Shown: piece by piece, positions 40,662 to 50,330 of the stretch | Layout: each line of letters starts with the position of its first letter | Position numbering within the stretch: the stretch's first letter is position 1 | Made by a program: the position numbers and the translations under genes | The notes under the pieces: generated by a model | Databases searched by the model: none | Told to the model about the DNA's origin: nothing | Seen by the model: only the letters and a program-made list of their open reading frames with translations | Assembly (NCBI GenBank): GCA_039182965.1 | Contig: JBCDBW010000004.1 | Location: 1 to 64,000, forward strand | DNA from: JBCDBW01 sp039182965 | Lineage (GTDB): Bacteria > Verrucomicrobiota > Verrucomicrobiia > Verrucomicrobiales > DEV007 | DNA length: 64,000 nt | Direction: 5' to 3'

Positions 40662-42182
40662 TCACCGAGACCATTTGAGCCATTGGCTAAACGCTTTCTT
40701 GACAGAGGGTGTCAATTTGGCGCGGTTGAACAGGTCGCCGGTGAGGCGGATGGCTTCGGCCTGGGTGGGGTAGGGATGGATGACATTGGCGAGGGCGCCG
40801 AGAGTGAGATTGCCTGCCATGGCGGTGGCTATTTCGCTAATGAGTTCACCGGCGTGGCGAGCGACGATGGTAGCACCGACGATTTGGCCGCGGCCCTTTT
40901 GCACATGTATTTTCACGAAGCCATGGGTGTTGTCTTCAGCGAGGGCACGATCGACTTCCGCCATTGGTTTGACGTAGGTGTCGATATCGATATCGCGTTC
41001 TGCGGCGTCTTGTTCGTAGAGGCCGACATGAGCGATTTCGGGGTCGGTGTAGGTGCACCACGGCACATTGAGTGCACTGATTTTTTTACTTCCGAGAAAG
41101 AGCGCGTTCTGAATCACGATGCGCGCTGAGAAATCGGCGGCATGGGTGAATTTATGGGACAGGCAGACATCGCCGGCGGCGTAGATTCTTGCATTGCTCG
41201 TGCGCAGATAGTCGTCGACGTTGATGCCCTGCGGGTTGTATTCGACGTCGGCCGCTTCGAGGTGGAGGCCATCTAAGTTTGGTTTGCGACCGACGGAGAC
41301 GAGGAGTTTTTCGTTGGTAATCTCGTGAGTCACATCGCTGGATCTCAGGGAAACACGGGTGGCGCCGTTCTTTTCTTTTTCAAGTTTGAGGTCTTCGGCG
41401 CCGGTGATGATTTCGACACCGTCTGTGGCGAGGGCATCGTGGACGATGCGGGCAGCATCCTGATCTTCCCGTGTAAGAATGCTGGGCATTGCTTCGATGA
41501 GAGTGACCTTTGAACCCAGTCTTGCGAATGCCTGTGCCATTTCGCAGCCAATGGGACCTGCTCCAATGATTCCCAGAGACTTCGGCAGCGCTGTGAGGTG
41601 GAAGAGGTTTTCGTTGGTGAGGTATTCGATTTTATCGAGTCCTGGGATGGGTGGTGCCGCGGCTCTTCCTCCAGTGGCGACGACGGCTTTTTTAAAGAAC
41701 AGCTTTGCCCCCTCGACCTCGACCGATGAGCGGTCGATGAATTTGGCGTCGCCGAGAAACACATCGACGCCGAGACGGGAGAATCGTTCTGCCGAGTCAT
41801 GGTGGCTGATTTCCGCGCGGAGCTTTCGAACCCGTTCCATGACAGCGGGGAAGTCAACGGATGGCTCTCCGGGAATTGTGATTCCGAAATGGGCGGCGCG
41901 TTTGACGTTGGTGACAGCGTGGGCGGCGGCGAGGAGGGTTTTCGAAGGGACACAACCGACGTTGAGGCAATCACCGCCGAGAAGGTTTCGTTCGATGAGG
42001 GCGACTTTCGCGCCGAGTCCGGCGGCGCCCGCAGCGCTGACGAGTCCTGCGGTGCCGCCCCCGACGACTACGAGATTGTATTTGTCTGCTGGGTCTGGAT
42101 TTTTCCAATCGTGGGGATGGACGCGCGAGACAAGGGTCTTGTTGTGGTCGTCGTTCGGAGGGATGGATATTGGATGGGCCAT
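40662..42182 (-). CDS. MerA-like pyridine nucleotide-disulfide oxidoreductase
   Basis: About 506 residues from the ATG at 42182 (MAHPISIPPNDDHNKTLV). The FAD fold is YNLVVVGGGTAGLVSAAGAA, the redox disulfide is LLGGDCLNVGCVPSKTLL, the NADH fold is SLGIIGAGPIGCEMAQAFAR, and the dimerisation domain has a His-containing VIHPYPTQAEAIR. It lacks the C-terminal Cys pair of mercuric reductase, so mercury reduction is unlikely. Such proteins are usually encoded with TVP38 membrane proteins, as here (42235-42972). The substrate is unknown; a TTG further upstream is possible. Confidence 0.9.
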   Translation of the reverse strand: MAHPISIPPNDDHNKTLVSRVHPHDWKNPDPADKYNLVVVGGGTAGLVSAAGAAGLGAKVALIERNLLGGDCLNVGCVPSKTLLAAAHAVTNVKRAAHFGITIPGEPSVDFPAVMERVRKLRAEISHHDSAERFSRLGVDVFLGDAKFIDRSSVEVEGAKLFFKKAVVATGGRAAAPPIPGLDKIEYLTNENLFHLTALPKSLGIIGAGPIGCEMAQAFARLGSKVTLIEAMPSILTREDQDAARIVHDALATDGVEIITGAEDLKLEKEKNGATRVSLRSSDVTHEITNEKLLVSVGRKPNLDGLHLEAADVEYNPQGINVDDYLRTSNARIYAAGDVCLSHKFTHAADFSARIVIQNALFLGSKKISALNVPWCTYTDPEIAHVGLYEQDAAERDIDIDTYVKPMAEVDRALAEDNTHGFVKIHVQKGRGQIVGATIVARHAGELISEIATAMAGNLTLGALANVIHPYPTQAEAIRLTGDLFNRAKLTPSVKKAFSQWLKWSR

Positions 42183-42234
42183 GGAGGTCAGCAGATTAAC
42201 CATGAAGGTTCGCAAATGGACATGAAATTTGCAC

Positions 42235-42972
42235 TTAGAAGTCAGTGGAAACGTTGGCTTTTTGGCTTAGAGCGGCCTTTGCTTTTTTAGTGATAATCAC
42301 GGTTACCGCGATGGTCGCAAGGAGACCGATGATGTAGAGAGTCCATTCTGCTGCTGATTTGCCGTGGGCATTGGCACCGGCTTTTGCGAGGGAACCGAGG
42401 TAGACATACAAAATGGTGCCGGGGAGCATGCCGATGATGGAAGCGGTGACATAATCAAAAAAGCGAATTTTGGTTAGGCCGAAGGCATAGTTCAGAAACA
42501 CGAAGGGAAAAACAGGCGAGAGGCGAGTGAGGGCGACGATTCTCCAGCCTTCTTTGGCAACGGCTTGATCGATGGCATTGAAGGTCGGATGGGAAGCGAT
42601 TTTTTTGGCGACCCAAGCCCGGGCGAAGTATCGACCGATGATAAATGCGGCTGCTGCGCCGAGGTTTGAGGCCACGATGACGACAAGCGTGCCCTTTACG
42701 AGACCGAAGGCGCCGCCGGCGATGAGGGTGAGCGCGCCGCCGGAGACGAGAAACACGGTGAGGATGGCATAGAAGAGGATGAAGGCGACGGGGGCCCAGA
42801 AGCCGAGAGATTCGATCCATGCGTAGGCGGACTTGATGTAATCGGCCACGGGGAGGGTGAGGGAGGCGATCCCGATAGCGATGATCAGGAGCACGAAGAC
42901 GGAGGTTTTGGCGGATGGTCTGCGGGATGGGGGCGTTTCGTCTGGTTCGGGCATTGAATCAGGGACTGGCAC
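42235..42972 (-). CDS. TVP38/TMEM64-family membrane protein
   Basis: 245 residues with about six helices. The family core reads LVSGGALTLIAGGAFGLVKG followed by NLGAAAAFIIGRYFARAWV and RLSPVFPFVFLNYAFGLTKI; LPGTILYVYLGSLAKAG completes the pattern. The Pro-rich N-terminal 25 residues are cytoplasmic. It lies 52 bases upstream of the disulfide reductase, and this pairing is common in many phyla. The pair may handle a small redox compound or lipid, but there is no direct evidence here. Confidence 0.88.
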   Translation of the reverse strand: MPVPDSMPEPDETPPSRRPSAKTSVFVLLIIAIGIASLTLPVADYIKSAYAWIESLGFWAPVAFILFYAILTVFLVSGGALTLIAGGAFGLVKGTLVVIVASNLGAAAAFIIGRYFARAWVAKKIASHPTFNAIDQAVAKEGWRIVALTRLSPVFPFVFLNYAFGLTKIRFFDYVTASIIGMLPGTILYVYLGSLAKAGANAHGKSAAEWTLYIIGLLATIAVTVIITKKAKAALSQKANVSTDF

Positions 42973-43027
42973 GGGAGAGGGGGAAATGGGGGACCTTATT
43001 TCATGGGACTGCGAGAGGTTTTTCTCA

Positions 43028-44845
43028 TCATGGTGCAGGGTTAAAGGGCCAGAGCCATGGAATTAGGATGGTGGCGGCGATCCAGAGGATGAGGTTTAGG
43101 GGGACGCCAATTTTGGGAAAATCTGTGAATTTGTAGCCGCCGGCGCCGTAGACGTATGTGTTTGTCTGGTATCCGACGGGGGTGGCGAAGGAAGCGGAGC
43201 AGCCGAACATGATCGCGACGATGAAGGGGCGGGCGTCCACGCCGAGGGACTCAGCGATCCCGATGACAATGGGTGCGAGGAGTGCGGCGACGGCGTTGTT
43301 CGTGATGAGTTCCGTGAGGGTGGAGCTCAGGAGGTAGATGACCGCGATGATGACGTAAGGCGAAGCTTCGCCGAAGACGGACATCATGCCATTGACGATG
43401 AGTTTGGCGGCTCCGCTTTTTTCCATCGCGAGGCCGAGGGCGAGCATGCCGAAGATGAGGAAGACGATTTCCCACTGGACGGAGGCGTAGGCTTCTTTCG
43501 AGGTGATCCGGCGGGTAAGGATCATGGCGAGGGCGGCGAGAATGGCGACAGCGGGGATGGGGAGGAAGTTTTTTGACTGGGCGGCGCCGAGGATGAAGGC
43601 GATGGCGATCCCGAAGCCGATGGCAAGGTTCCATCGATCGAGGGAGCGTTCGGTGCGCTGGGTGAGGTTGATAAAATCGGTTTCTTTTCCGAGGCGTCTG
43701 ATTGCTGCGACGGGCCCTTCGAGGATGAGGGTATCGCCGAAGCGGAGCTTTACGTCGCCGAAGTTTTTTCTGAGGTCTCCTCCTTTGCGGTGGACGGCGA
43801 GGATGTGGACACCGAATCGTTGTCGAAAGCGGAGGTTTTTGAGGGTACGCCCGATGAGAGATGAGCGGGGGCCGACGATGCCTTCCATGAGTTTCAGTTC
43901 TCGGGTTTCGAGGGCCTTTAGGTTGAGGTCCTTTTGGGAAGGGAACCGGATTCCGCCTGCTTCTTTGAGTTCTTCGAAACTGGTGCCGTGGAGTGTGATG
44001 AGGAGGCGGTCGTGCTCCTGAATTTTCAGGGTGTTGAGAGGTGTTTGCTGAGGGACGCCGCGGCGGCGGACTTCGAGGACTTCGGCGTTTGGAATTTCTT
44101 TGAGGAGCGTTTCCGTGAGGGTTTTTCCGATCAGTGGGGAATCGGTTTCGACGCTGAATTGAGTTAGAAAGTGGCGTGCTTCCTTCTGTTCCAGTTCGGG
44201 GATTACGGTTTCACGTTTGGGTAGGAGGGAGCGGCCAACTGTAAGGAGGTAGGCAAAGCCGACGAAAGAGTAGATGACCCCAAGTTTCGTGAGTTCGAAC
44301 ATGGTGAAGGCTGGTTGCCCGTATTCCTGGGCGACACCGTCGATGATGAGGTTGGTGGATGTGCCGGTGAGGGTGCAGGTGCCGCCCAGGATGGAGGCGA
44401 AAGAAAGAGGGATGAGGAGGCGACTGGCTTTAAGGCCGGTTGACTTTGCGAGGCTGAGGACGATGGGCAGGAAAACGACGACGACGGGTGTGTTGTTAAT
44501 AAAGGCGGAGAGGACGGCACCGAGGGTCATGAGGGTAAAGAGGACCCGAAGTTCGGACGTGCCGGCGATGCGGATGAAGAAATTGCCCATGATATCGATG
44601 CAGCCGGTTTTCTCGAGTCCCGCGCTGAGGACGAACATGCAAGCGATGGTGATGGGAGCGGGATTGGAAAAGACGTCGAGGATATCGTCTGTGGACAGGA
44701 TGCCGGAGACGAGCACGGCGCCGAAGGCGGCGAGAGCGACGACATCGGGCGATGCCCATTCGCGGAAGAAGGCGAGGACAACGGCCACGAGGATTGCGAG
44801 GACGACGATCATTTGCCAATAGGTGCTGAGAAAATCGCCGAGCAT
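43028..44845 (-). CDS. SLC13-type (divalent anion:Na+ symporter) permease with RCK_C domains
   Basis: 605 residues. Hydrophobic halves at about 5-190 and 395-600 flank two TrkA-C (RCK_C) domains at about 205-370. The permease signature is SAFINNTPVVVVFLPIVLSL with SFASILGGTCTLTGTSTNLI in the first half and LTELITNNAVAALLAPIVIG with SCSASFATPVGYQTNT-type ending in the second. The RCK_C parts (LLEVRRRGVPQQ-like, DTLILEGPVAAIRRLGKE) probably bind a ligand that gates transport. Sulfate or dicarboxylate are family substrates; this type is often linked with sulfate. Confidence 0.9.
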   Translation of the reverse strand: MLGDFLSTYWQMIVVLAILVAVVLAFFREWASPDVVALAAFGAVLVSGILSTDDILDVFSNPAPITIACMFVLSAGLEKTGCIDIMGNFFIRIAGTSELRVLFTLMTLGAVLSAFINNTPVVVVFLPIVLSLAKSTGLKASRLLIPLSFASILGGTCTLTGTSTNLIIDGVAQEYGQPAFTMFELTKLGVIYSFVGFAYLLTVGRSLLPKRETVIPELEQKEARHFLTQFSVETDSPLIGKTLTETLLKEIPNAEVLEVRRRGVPQQTPLNTLKIQEHDRLLITLHGTSFEELKEAGGIRFPSQKDLNLKALETRELKLMEGIVGPRSSLIGRTLKNLRFRQRFGVHILAVHRKGGDLRKNFGDVKLRFGDTLILEGPVAAIRRLGKETDFINLTQRTERSLDRWNLAIGFGIAIAFILGAAQSKNFLPIPAVAILAALAMILTRRITSKEAYASVQWEIVFLIFGMLALGLAMEKSGAAKLIVNGMMSVFGEASPYVIIAVIYLLSSTLTELITNNAVAALLAPIVIGIAESLGVDARPFIVAIMFGCSASFATPVGYQTNTYVYGAGGYKFTDFPKIGVPLNLILWIAATILIPWLWPFNPAP

Positions 44846-44890
44846 GAGAATTGACGCGAGGATAGCGGGCGCGAGGGAAAAGAACAGGAA

Positions 44891-47800
44891 TTAGACGGGC
44901 TCTCCCCAACCGCCGCCCCCGGGCGTTTCGATTCGGAGGCGATCGCCCGGACTGACCTCAATTTGGGCGGCGGGAGGGAGGAGGTTTGCGGGACCGGTGG
45001 TGGGGAAGTGAGTTTGTCTTCCGGGTCGCGCGGGAAGGCCGCCTTCTAGGCCATAGGGGGATTGGATGCGGTGTTGAGTGAGGAGCGAGACCGTCAGGGG
45101 TGCGAGAAATTCGAACTCGCGGATGACGCCGTCGCCTCCTGAGAAGGTTCCTTTTCCTCCGGAGTTTTTGCGGACGGCAAAGCGCCGGAGCCGGGCGGGA
45201 TAGCGGTATTCGAGGATTTCGGGGTCGGTGATGGCGGTGTTGGTCATATGGGTATGCAGGGCATGCGCGCCATCATATCCGTGACCGGCACCGGCACCGC
45301 CGGCGATGGTTTCGTAATACCCGAAGGTTTTGTCTCCGAAGATGAGATTGTTCATGGTTCCCTGGCTACAGGCTTGGAGACGCAGCGCTTTCAGGAGTGT
45401 ATCGACGAGTCGTTGTGACGTTTCGACGTTTCCGCCGACGACGGGAGGGCAATGGTTTGGGTCTTCCGGGAAAGTCGGATTCAGGAAGCAGTTGGGAAGA
45501 GTGATTTCGGTGTCATGGAGAAGGCCTTCGTTGAGCGGCAGATTGGATTGAACGTAGAGCCGCAGGGCGTAGAGGATGGCGCTTTGGACGATTGCGGGTG
45601 TTGCGTTGAGATTACCCGGATGATGGGGGGCGGTTCCGGTGAGGTCAATGTGGAGTCTGGTTCCAGTTTGGGAGAGGGTGACGTGGAGGGTAGTGTTGTC
45701 ATCGAGGGCTTCCACGGCGGAGGACGATGCAGGGAGGGGGGCCGTCGCAAGGGCGTTGCGAAGCGCTTGTCGGGAGCGTTCGTAGAGGTTTTCGAGCTGG
45801 GTGGCGATGGTGTGGCTTCCGTGCTCGGTGATTAGCGATTTCATACCGGCAAGGCCGTGGAGATTGGCGGCGGACTGGGCGTTAAGATCGGCGAGGTTGT
45901 CTTCGGGATTGCGTGAGGGATGGGGGGCATTCGTCAGGCATTTGCGAATGGAATTGAAGTGAGAGCGTCCTTCTTCGAAGAGGAGAGTAGGGGGAATGAG
46001 AACACCTTCTTCGCTGAGGTATTTGGCGTGGGGGGGCATGGAGCCCGGGGTGATGCCGCCTATTTCGGCATGGTGAGCGCGATTGGCGATGAAGGCGATC
46101 AGTTGATCTTCATCGTCGTGGACGGGACTGATCACGGTGACATCGGGGAGGTGTGATCCGCCGAATGCGGGGTGATTCGTCACGACCATGTCGCCGGGAT
46201 TTAGGGGACGCGATTCGATGACCTTTCGGACGCAAAGACCGAGGGCTCCGAGGTGGACGGGGATATGGGGAGCATTCACAATCAGGCGGCCCTTGGCGTC
46301 TAGGAGTGCGCAGGAGAAGTCAGCACGTTCCTTAATGTTTGTCGAAAGAGCCGAGCGCTGGAGGAGGGCTCCCATGGACTCGACGACATTCTGGAAACGA
46401 TGGCGAAACAGCTCGGCGGCTATGGTATGATCTGTGGATGATCGTTCGTTGTTTGGGACCGTCGTCTTTGTTAAGATGAGGGAATTTTTTGAGCCTAAGG
46501 AGGCGTTCCATCCGGGGGCGACGAAGAGCGTTGAATAGGGATCCGGGATGAGAGCGGGACCGGCCTGAGAATCGCCGGGCTTGAGAGAGGCGCGAGGGCG
46601 GACCGAAGCGGGAGCGGTTGGGGAGGTGGCGGACTTGGATGGCGGGACGGACTCGGGATTGACTTGGTCGTTTGTAGTCGAGGCGATGACACGGAGGGTG
46701 ACGAGCTCGAGAGATCGTTCTTTTGGGGGTTTGTAACCATAGATCGCGTCGTATTGATTTTCGAAGTTGAGCGGGATATTTTTTAACTGGCTGGGAGTGA
46801 TTTCAGTTGCGAGGGTGGCATCTTGGCCTGCGAGGCGGAGTTCGGCGATGCGGCGGCGGATGCAAACGGAATCCTTTGGAATGCCTTCTTCGAGAAGTTG
46901 AGTGATCGCCTGTGACTCGAGATGTTCCAGATGGCGGGGGAGTGATGGGAGATATTGCTGGAGCGGCAAGAGGACCTGTTTTTCGGCGACCCGTTCGATG
47001 GCGGCATGTTGGAGGCCGCGTGCGCTGAGGAGGCCGGCGTCCGCCGGAACGATAATCGTTTTGATGTTGAGCTTATCGGCAACGGCGCAGGCGTGAAGAG
47101 GACCGGCGCCTCCGAATGCGAGGAGGGCGTGTTTGGCGGGATCGGCGCCTTCGCGGAGAGAGATGGTATTGATTGCATTGGCCGTGCGCTCGACGGCGAT
47201 GTCGAGAAGGCCGTGAAGAATGGCGATGCGTTCGTCCAGGTCGGCATCGCATTGGTTCATCCTTTCGAGGAGGGATTGGAAGGCCTGCTCCGCTTTGCGG
47301 CGATCGAAGGGGATGCTGACGGCGTTGGGGGCGATGCGATCGAGGAGGAAATTGACGTCGGTAATCGTGAGGGGCCCACCTCTTCCGTAGCAGGCGGGGC
47401 CCGGGTCGGCACCCGCAGAATCGGGTCCGACAGAGAGACCGGCGACGGGATCAAAATCGCAAATGGATCCCCCACCGGCGGCGACGGTTTCGATTTTCAA
47501 GGCGGTGGCGAAGAGATGGGCGTCACCGACCCGTTGATCGAAGCGGTAGAGAAAATCATGATCAAAGCGCGCCACATCCGTGCTGGTGCCGCCCATGTCG
47601 AAGCTAATGATGCGGTGATGATCGAGGGCGCGAGCGATGGTGGCGGCGCCAACGACCCCTCCGGCGGGGCCGGAGAGGAGAGTGTCTTTCGCATGGGAAG
47701 AAGAGCGTGATTTGAGCCCGCCCGCGGATGTCATAATGAGCAGCTGTGGGGTTTGGGGAGCGGAGTGGAGGGGCGATTCGACGTGATCGAAAAACGCGTC

Positions 47801-48685
47801 CATGATGGGGGCGAGGGACGCGTTGACGACGGTTGTTTCGGCGCGAGAGACGATACCAATGAGTGGGGCGAGATCGCTTGAGAGAGAGATATGGGTTAGC
47901 CCGAGGGCTTTGAGATGGTCGTGGAGAATCGTTTCATGTTCGGGGTTTTGGTAGCTATGGAGGAGCGCGACGGCGGCGGAGTCGATGCCATGGTCGACGG
48001 CTTTTTTGATTTGCGCGAGGAGATCATCGTCTGGTTCAAGAGGCGTGAGCACGGTACCGTCTGCGGAGAGTCGTTCTGGAATCTCGATTACGTGCTTATA
48101 AAGAACCGGAGTGGGTTGATGTTTGAGCGCGAAGAGATCGGCGCGTCGTTGATCGCGGATACGAAGCAGATCGGCGAAGCCTTTTGTGACGAGGAAGAGG
48201 ACAGGAGCGACTTTGCGTTCGAGGAGGGCATTTGTTCCGCGGGTTGTGGCAAGGCGGAGGTGGATATGGGGGAAAGGATTATTTAGGCCGGTGTGAGTCA
48301 GCAGTCTCGCGCCGAGGACCGGGGCGTCTTCGCCCGTCGTTAATTCGACCATTTCATCGGGTGGCGGATTTTCAGGGAAGGCTTGGGTCAGTGTGAGTAT
48401 TTTCTGTTCAGGGTGCCAGTCGGCAACGGCGGCGGAGATGGGATGTGGGATGCCTGGAGACAGGCATGTGGCGGTAAAGCCTTTGAAGAAACCGGGTGGG
48501 GTTGACCAGCAATCATTGAGGCGGAGTTTCAGGGGAGTGATTCTCTCCGCGACTCGCGAACGGAGAGCCCCTGAAGATAGGACTTTGACACGTTCTAGCG
48601 CCCCGGAAGGATCGAGGGCAAGACAGTCGGTGAAGGTGCCGCCGGTATCGACTGACAATTGCCAAAGGGGGGGTGACGGGGTCAC
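44891..48685 (-). CDS. HyuA-HyuB fusion, 5-oxoprolinase/hydantoinase family
   Basis: About 1264 residues. The HyuA half has the actin-like ATP site LSVDTGGTFTDCLALDP, TTRGTNALLERKVAPV and SFDMGGTSTDVARFDHD with GGAGPLHACAVADKL. The HyuB half starts around residue 760 with RFQNVVESMGALLQRSALS, then TNHPAFGGSHLPDVTVI and a final GGGGWGEP. The eukaryotic-type 5-oxoprolinase is a single fused chain of this length, so ATP-dependent 5-oxoproline hydrolysis is likely. A GTG at 48685 is preferred because the longer frame (to 48736) overlaps the next gene by 41 bases. Confidence 0.92.
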   Translation of the reverse strand: MTPSPPLWQLSVDTGGTFTDCLALDPSGALERVKVLSSGALRSRVAERITPLKLRLNDCWSTPPGFFKGFTATCLSPGIPHPISAAVADWHPEQKILTLTQAFPENPPPDEMVELTTGEDAPVLGARLLTHTGLNNPFPHIHLRLATTRGTNALLERKVAPVLFLVTKGFADLLRIRDQRRADLFALKHQPTPVLYKHVIEIPERLSADGTVLTPLEPDDDLLAQIKKAVDHGIDSAAVALLHSYQNPEHETILHDHLKALGLTHISLSSDLAPLIGIVSRAETTVVNASLAPIMDAFFDHVESPLHSAPQTPQLLIMTSAGGLKSRSSSHAKDTLLSGPAGGVVGAATIARALDHHRIISFDMGGTSTDVARFDHDFLYRFDQRVGDAHLFATALKIETVAAGGGSICDFDPVAGLSVGPDSAGADPGPACYGRGGPLTITDVNFLLDRIAPNAVSIPFDRRKAEQAFQSLLERMNQCDADLDERIAILHGLLDIAVERTANAINTISLREGADPAKHALLAFGGAGPLHACAVADKLNIKTIIVPADAGLLSARGLQHAAIERVAEKQVLLPLQQYLPSLPRHLEHLESQAITQLLEEGIPKDSVCIRRRIAELRLAGQDATLATEITPSQLKNIPLNFENQYDAIYGYKPPKERSLELVTLRVIASTTNDQVNPESVPPSKSATSPTAPASVRPRASLKPGDSQAGPALIPDPYSTLFVAPGWNASLGSKNSLILTKTTVPNNERSSTDHTIAAELFRHRFQNVVESMGALLQRSALSTNIKERADFSCALLDAKGRLIVNAPHIPVHLGALGLCVRKVIESRPLNPGDMVVTNHPAFGGSHLPDVTVISPVHDDEDQLIAFIANRAHHAEIGGITPGSMPPHAKYLSEEGVLIPPTLLFEEGRSHFNSIRKCLTNAPHPSRNPEDNLADLNAQSAANLHGLAGMKSLITEHGSHTIATQLENLYERSRQALRNALATAPLPASSSAVEALDDNTTLHVTLSQTGTRLHIDLTGTAPHHPGNLNATPAIVQSAILYALRLYVQSNLPLNEGLLHDTEITLPNCFLNPTFPEDPNHCPPVVGGNVETSQRLVDTLLKALRLQACSQGTMNNLIFGDKTFGYYETIAGGAGAGHGYDGAHALHTHMTNTAITDPEILEYRYPARLRRFAVRKNSGGKGTFSGGDGVIREFEFLAPLTVSLLTQHRIQSPYGLEGGLPARPGRQTHFPTTGPANLLPPAAQIEVSPGDRLRIETPGGGGWGEPV

Positions 48686-48695
48686 CGGCGGCTTT

Positions 48696-49568
48696 CTAGA
48701 GAGTTTCGATCCAGTGGAGTTCCACGAGGGAGTCAACGAAGAGATCCTGCATCATACGGTTGTAGATGCGAGAGGCTGAGCGAAGCCAACTGCGTGCTTC
48801 GTCTTCGTCGCCGGCTTTAAAGTGTTTAGCGGCATTTGCGTACCAATACTCTGGGGTATCGGACATATAGTTGAACTCAGCGAGCATTTCTTCTGCGGCC
48901 TCGGTATTTTCGAGCATGAGATTGCAGAGATAGATTTTGTAGAGGATGAGATTTCGGGTGCGGGCGGGGAAGCCTGGTTCGTTTTCGATGATGTCTTGAA
49001 ATTTAGCGATGGCGCTTTCAAATTCTTTGGCAACGAAATCAAGCTCTGCGAGGTTGAAGCGCGCCTCCATGGAACTTGGTTCAAGGGCGAGACATTTTTC
49101 GAAGGCGACGCGCGCCTTGTCGAAGTCTTTGGCCTTGGTCCAGGCGGCTCCTTCGAGGTTATAGACGATGGCCAAATCAGGCGCCATTTGCTGTGCTTCG
49201 AAGATGCGTTCGAACGCCTCCTGAACGCGGATGCCTTGGACGAACTGGGAAGCTTCCGAAATCAGCATGCGCAGTTTATTCTGATCTTCCGGCGAGAGGT
49301 GGGCTAAGGATTCGGGGAGATCGAAAGACGGGGCGGCTTGGCCTTGAGGTGTGGCAGGAGCTGGGGGGCTGGAGGATGGGGCGCTGGGTTTGAGACCCGT
49401 ATCGATGGTCAGTCCTCCTTCGCCAGCGCCAGGGACGGGCGTGTCGGGAGTCATTTCAAGCTGTTCGACTTTGACGCCGCCAGAACTCAACTCTTGGGCG
49501 ACGGCGCTGGATGTGGCGGCGAGGGCTGGGAGGAGGGCCGCAGCGAGGGCGAGGAAGGGCGATTTCAT
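48696..49568 (-). CDS. Exported TPR protein
   Basis: About 290 residues from the ATG at 49568, giving a Sec signal MKSPFLALAAALLPALAATS. A Pro/Ala-rich segment (residues 55-90) precedes TPR-type helices from about 95: ASQFVQGIRVQEAFERIFEA, WTKAKDFDKARVAFEKCLAL and ARFNLAELDFVAKEFESAIA. A periplasmic scaffold is likely. It lies 11 bases before the oxoprolinase gene in the same direction, so it may be transcribed with it, though no functional connection is evident. Confidence 0.85.
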   Translation of the reverse strand: MKSPFLALAAALLPALAATSSAVAQELSSGGVKVEQLEMTPDTPVPGAGEGGLTIDTGLKPSAPSSSPPAPATPQGQAAPSFDLPESLAHLSPEDQNKLRMLISEASQFVQGIRVQEAFERIFEAQQMAPDLAIVYNLEGAAWTKAKDFDKARVAFEKCLALEPSSMEARFNLAELDFVAKEFESAIAKFQDIIENEPGFPARTRNLILYKIYLCNLMLENTEAAEEMLAEFNYMSDTPEYWYANAAKHFKAGDEDEARSWLRSASRIYNRMMQDLFVDSLVELHWIETL

Positions 49569-49681
49569 GGGTGAGAGAGTCATGGGCGTGTGGGGTGAAA
49601 CCGTGTTGTGGAATCGGACAATTATGGCCTTGAACCCCCGCTATGTCAAAAGGAAGGGGCATTGTCAGTGAGGAGATTCGG

Positions 49682-50266
49682 TTACTCGTAATGTGGCCTT
49701 GCGTGGTAGAGAGCATGAGTGCGTATGTAGCTCGCAACGGCGGGATGTAGTGGGAGGGAAAGGGGCGAGACGTCGCCCGAGACGAGGCTCTGTCGAATGT
49801 CGCTTGCAGCGGCGGGATGGTGAAAATTAATGAAGTTAGCCCGGTAGCCTTCTCTGGGCTGACCGGGATGATTTTTACGTGCGAAAACGATGAACGTTAG
49901 CAACGTTTTCAGGATGTCGGGTTTTGCCCAGGAGTCGATGTTTTGCCATTGGTCTTGGCCGAGGATCCAGTAGAGATTGGCTTTGGGATAGGATTGAGAG
50001 AAGGCTTCGGCGGTCTGCCAGGAATAGGAGGGCAGGGGTCGATCGAGTTCAAGGCGGGAGACTTTGGTCCACGGAGACTCATGAGAGGCTTTCTTTAGCA
50101 TTGCAAGGCGCTGTTCGCCGGTTGCTTGTGGGAGGCCGGATTTGTGGGGGGATAGGCGGCAGGGAATGAAGATCACCTCATCGAGGCGGCATTCGTCCCT
50201 CGCGCGTGATGCCATGGCGAGATGGCCCAGATGAGGCGGATCGAAGGTGCCGCCGAAGAGCGCGAT
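49682..50266 (-). CDS. nadD: Nicotinate-nucleotide adenylyltransferase, start codon unclear
   Basis: The frame encodes KRIALFGGTFDPPHLGHLAM, the NadD nucleotidyl-transfer motif, and then RLDEVIFIPCRLSPHKSGLP, SYSWQTAEAFSQSYP, YWILGQDQWQNIDSWAKPD and SDIRQSLVSGD with the ISxTxIR-like ending. About 195 residues, normal for NadD. The left boundary given is the ATC codon before ALFGG; no ATG, GTG, TTG or CTG exists in frame between the upstream stop at about 50368 and the motif. The first ATG inside the frame (50215) would lose the catalytic loop. A one-base indel near 50290 or a rare start are possible. Confidence 0.85.
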   Translation of the reverse strand: MALFGGTFDPPHLGHLAMASRARDECRLDEVIFIPCRLSPHKSGLPQATGEQRLAMLKKASHESPWTKVSRLELDRPLPSYSWQTAEAFSQSYPKANLYWILGQDQWQNIDSWAKPDILKTLLTFIVFARKNHPGQPREGYRANFINFHHPAAASDIRQSLVSGDVSPLSLPLHPAVASYIRTHALYHARPHYE

Positions 50267-50330
50267 TCGCTTCCTCTCGTCGGACCGGGTCGCGGGACGA
50301 GGGGGCGATGGCGCGGCATTGGAGTTTTTC

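Noticed and set aside
40662..42182. Mercuric reductase call
   Set aside because: The N-terminal heavy-metal domain and the C-terminal Cys pair are missing, and no other mer genes are near.
44891..48736. Start of the HyuA-HyuB fusion at 48736
   Set aside because: This would overlap the TPR gene by 41 bases and add residues not seen in the family; a GTG at 48685 fits better.
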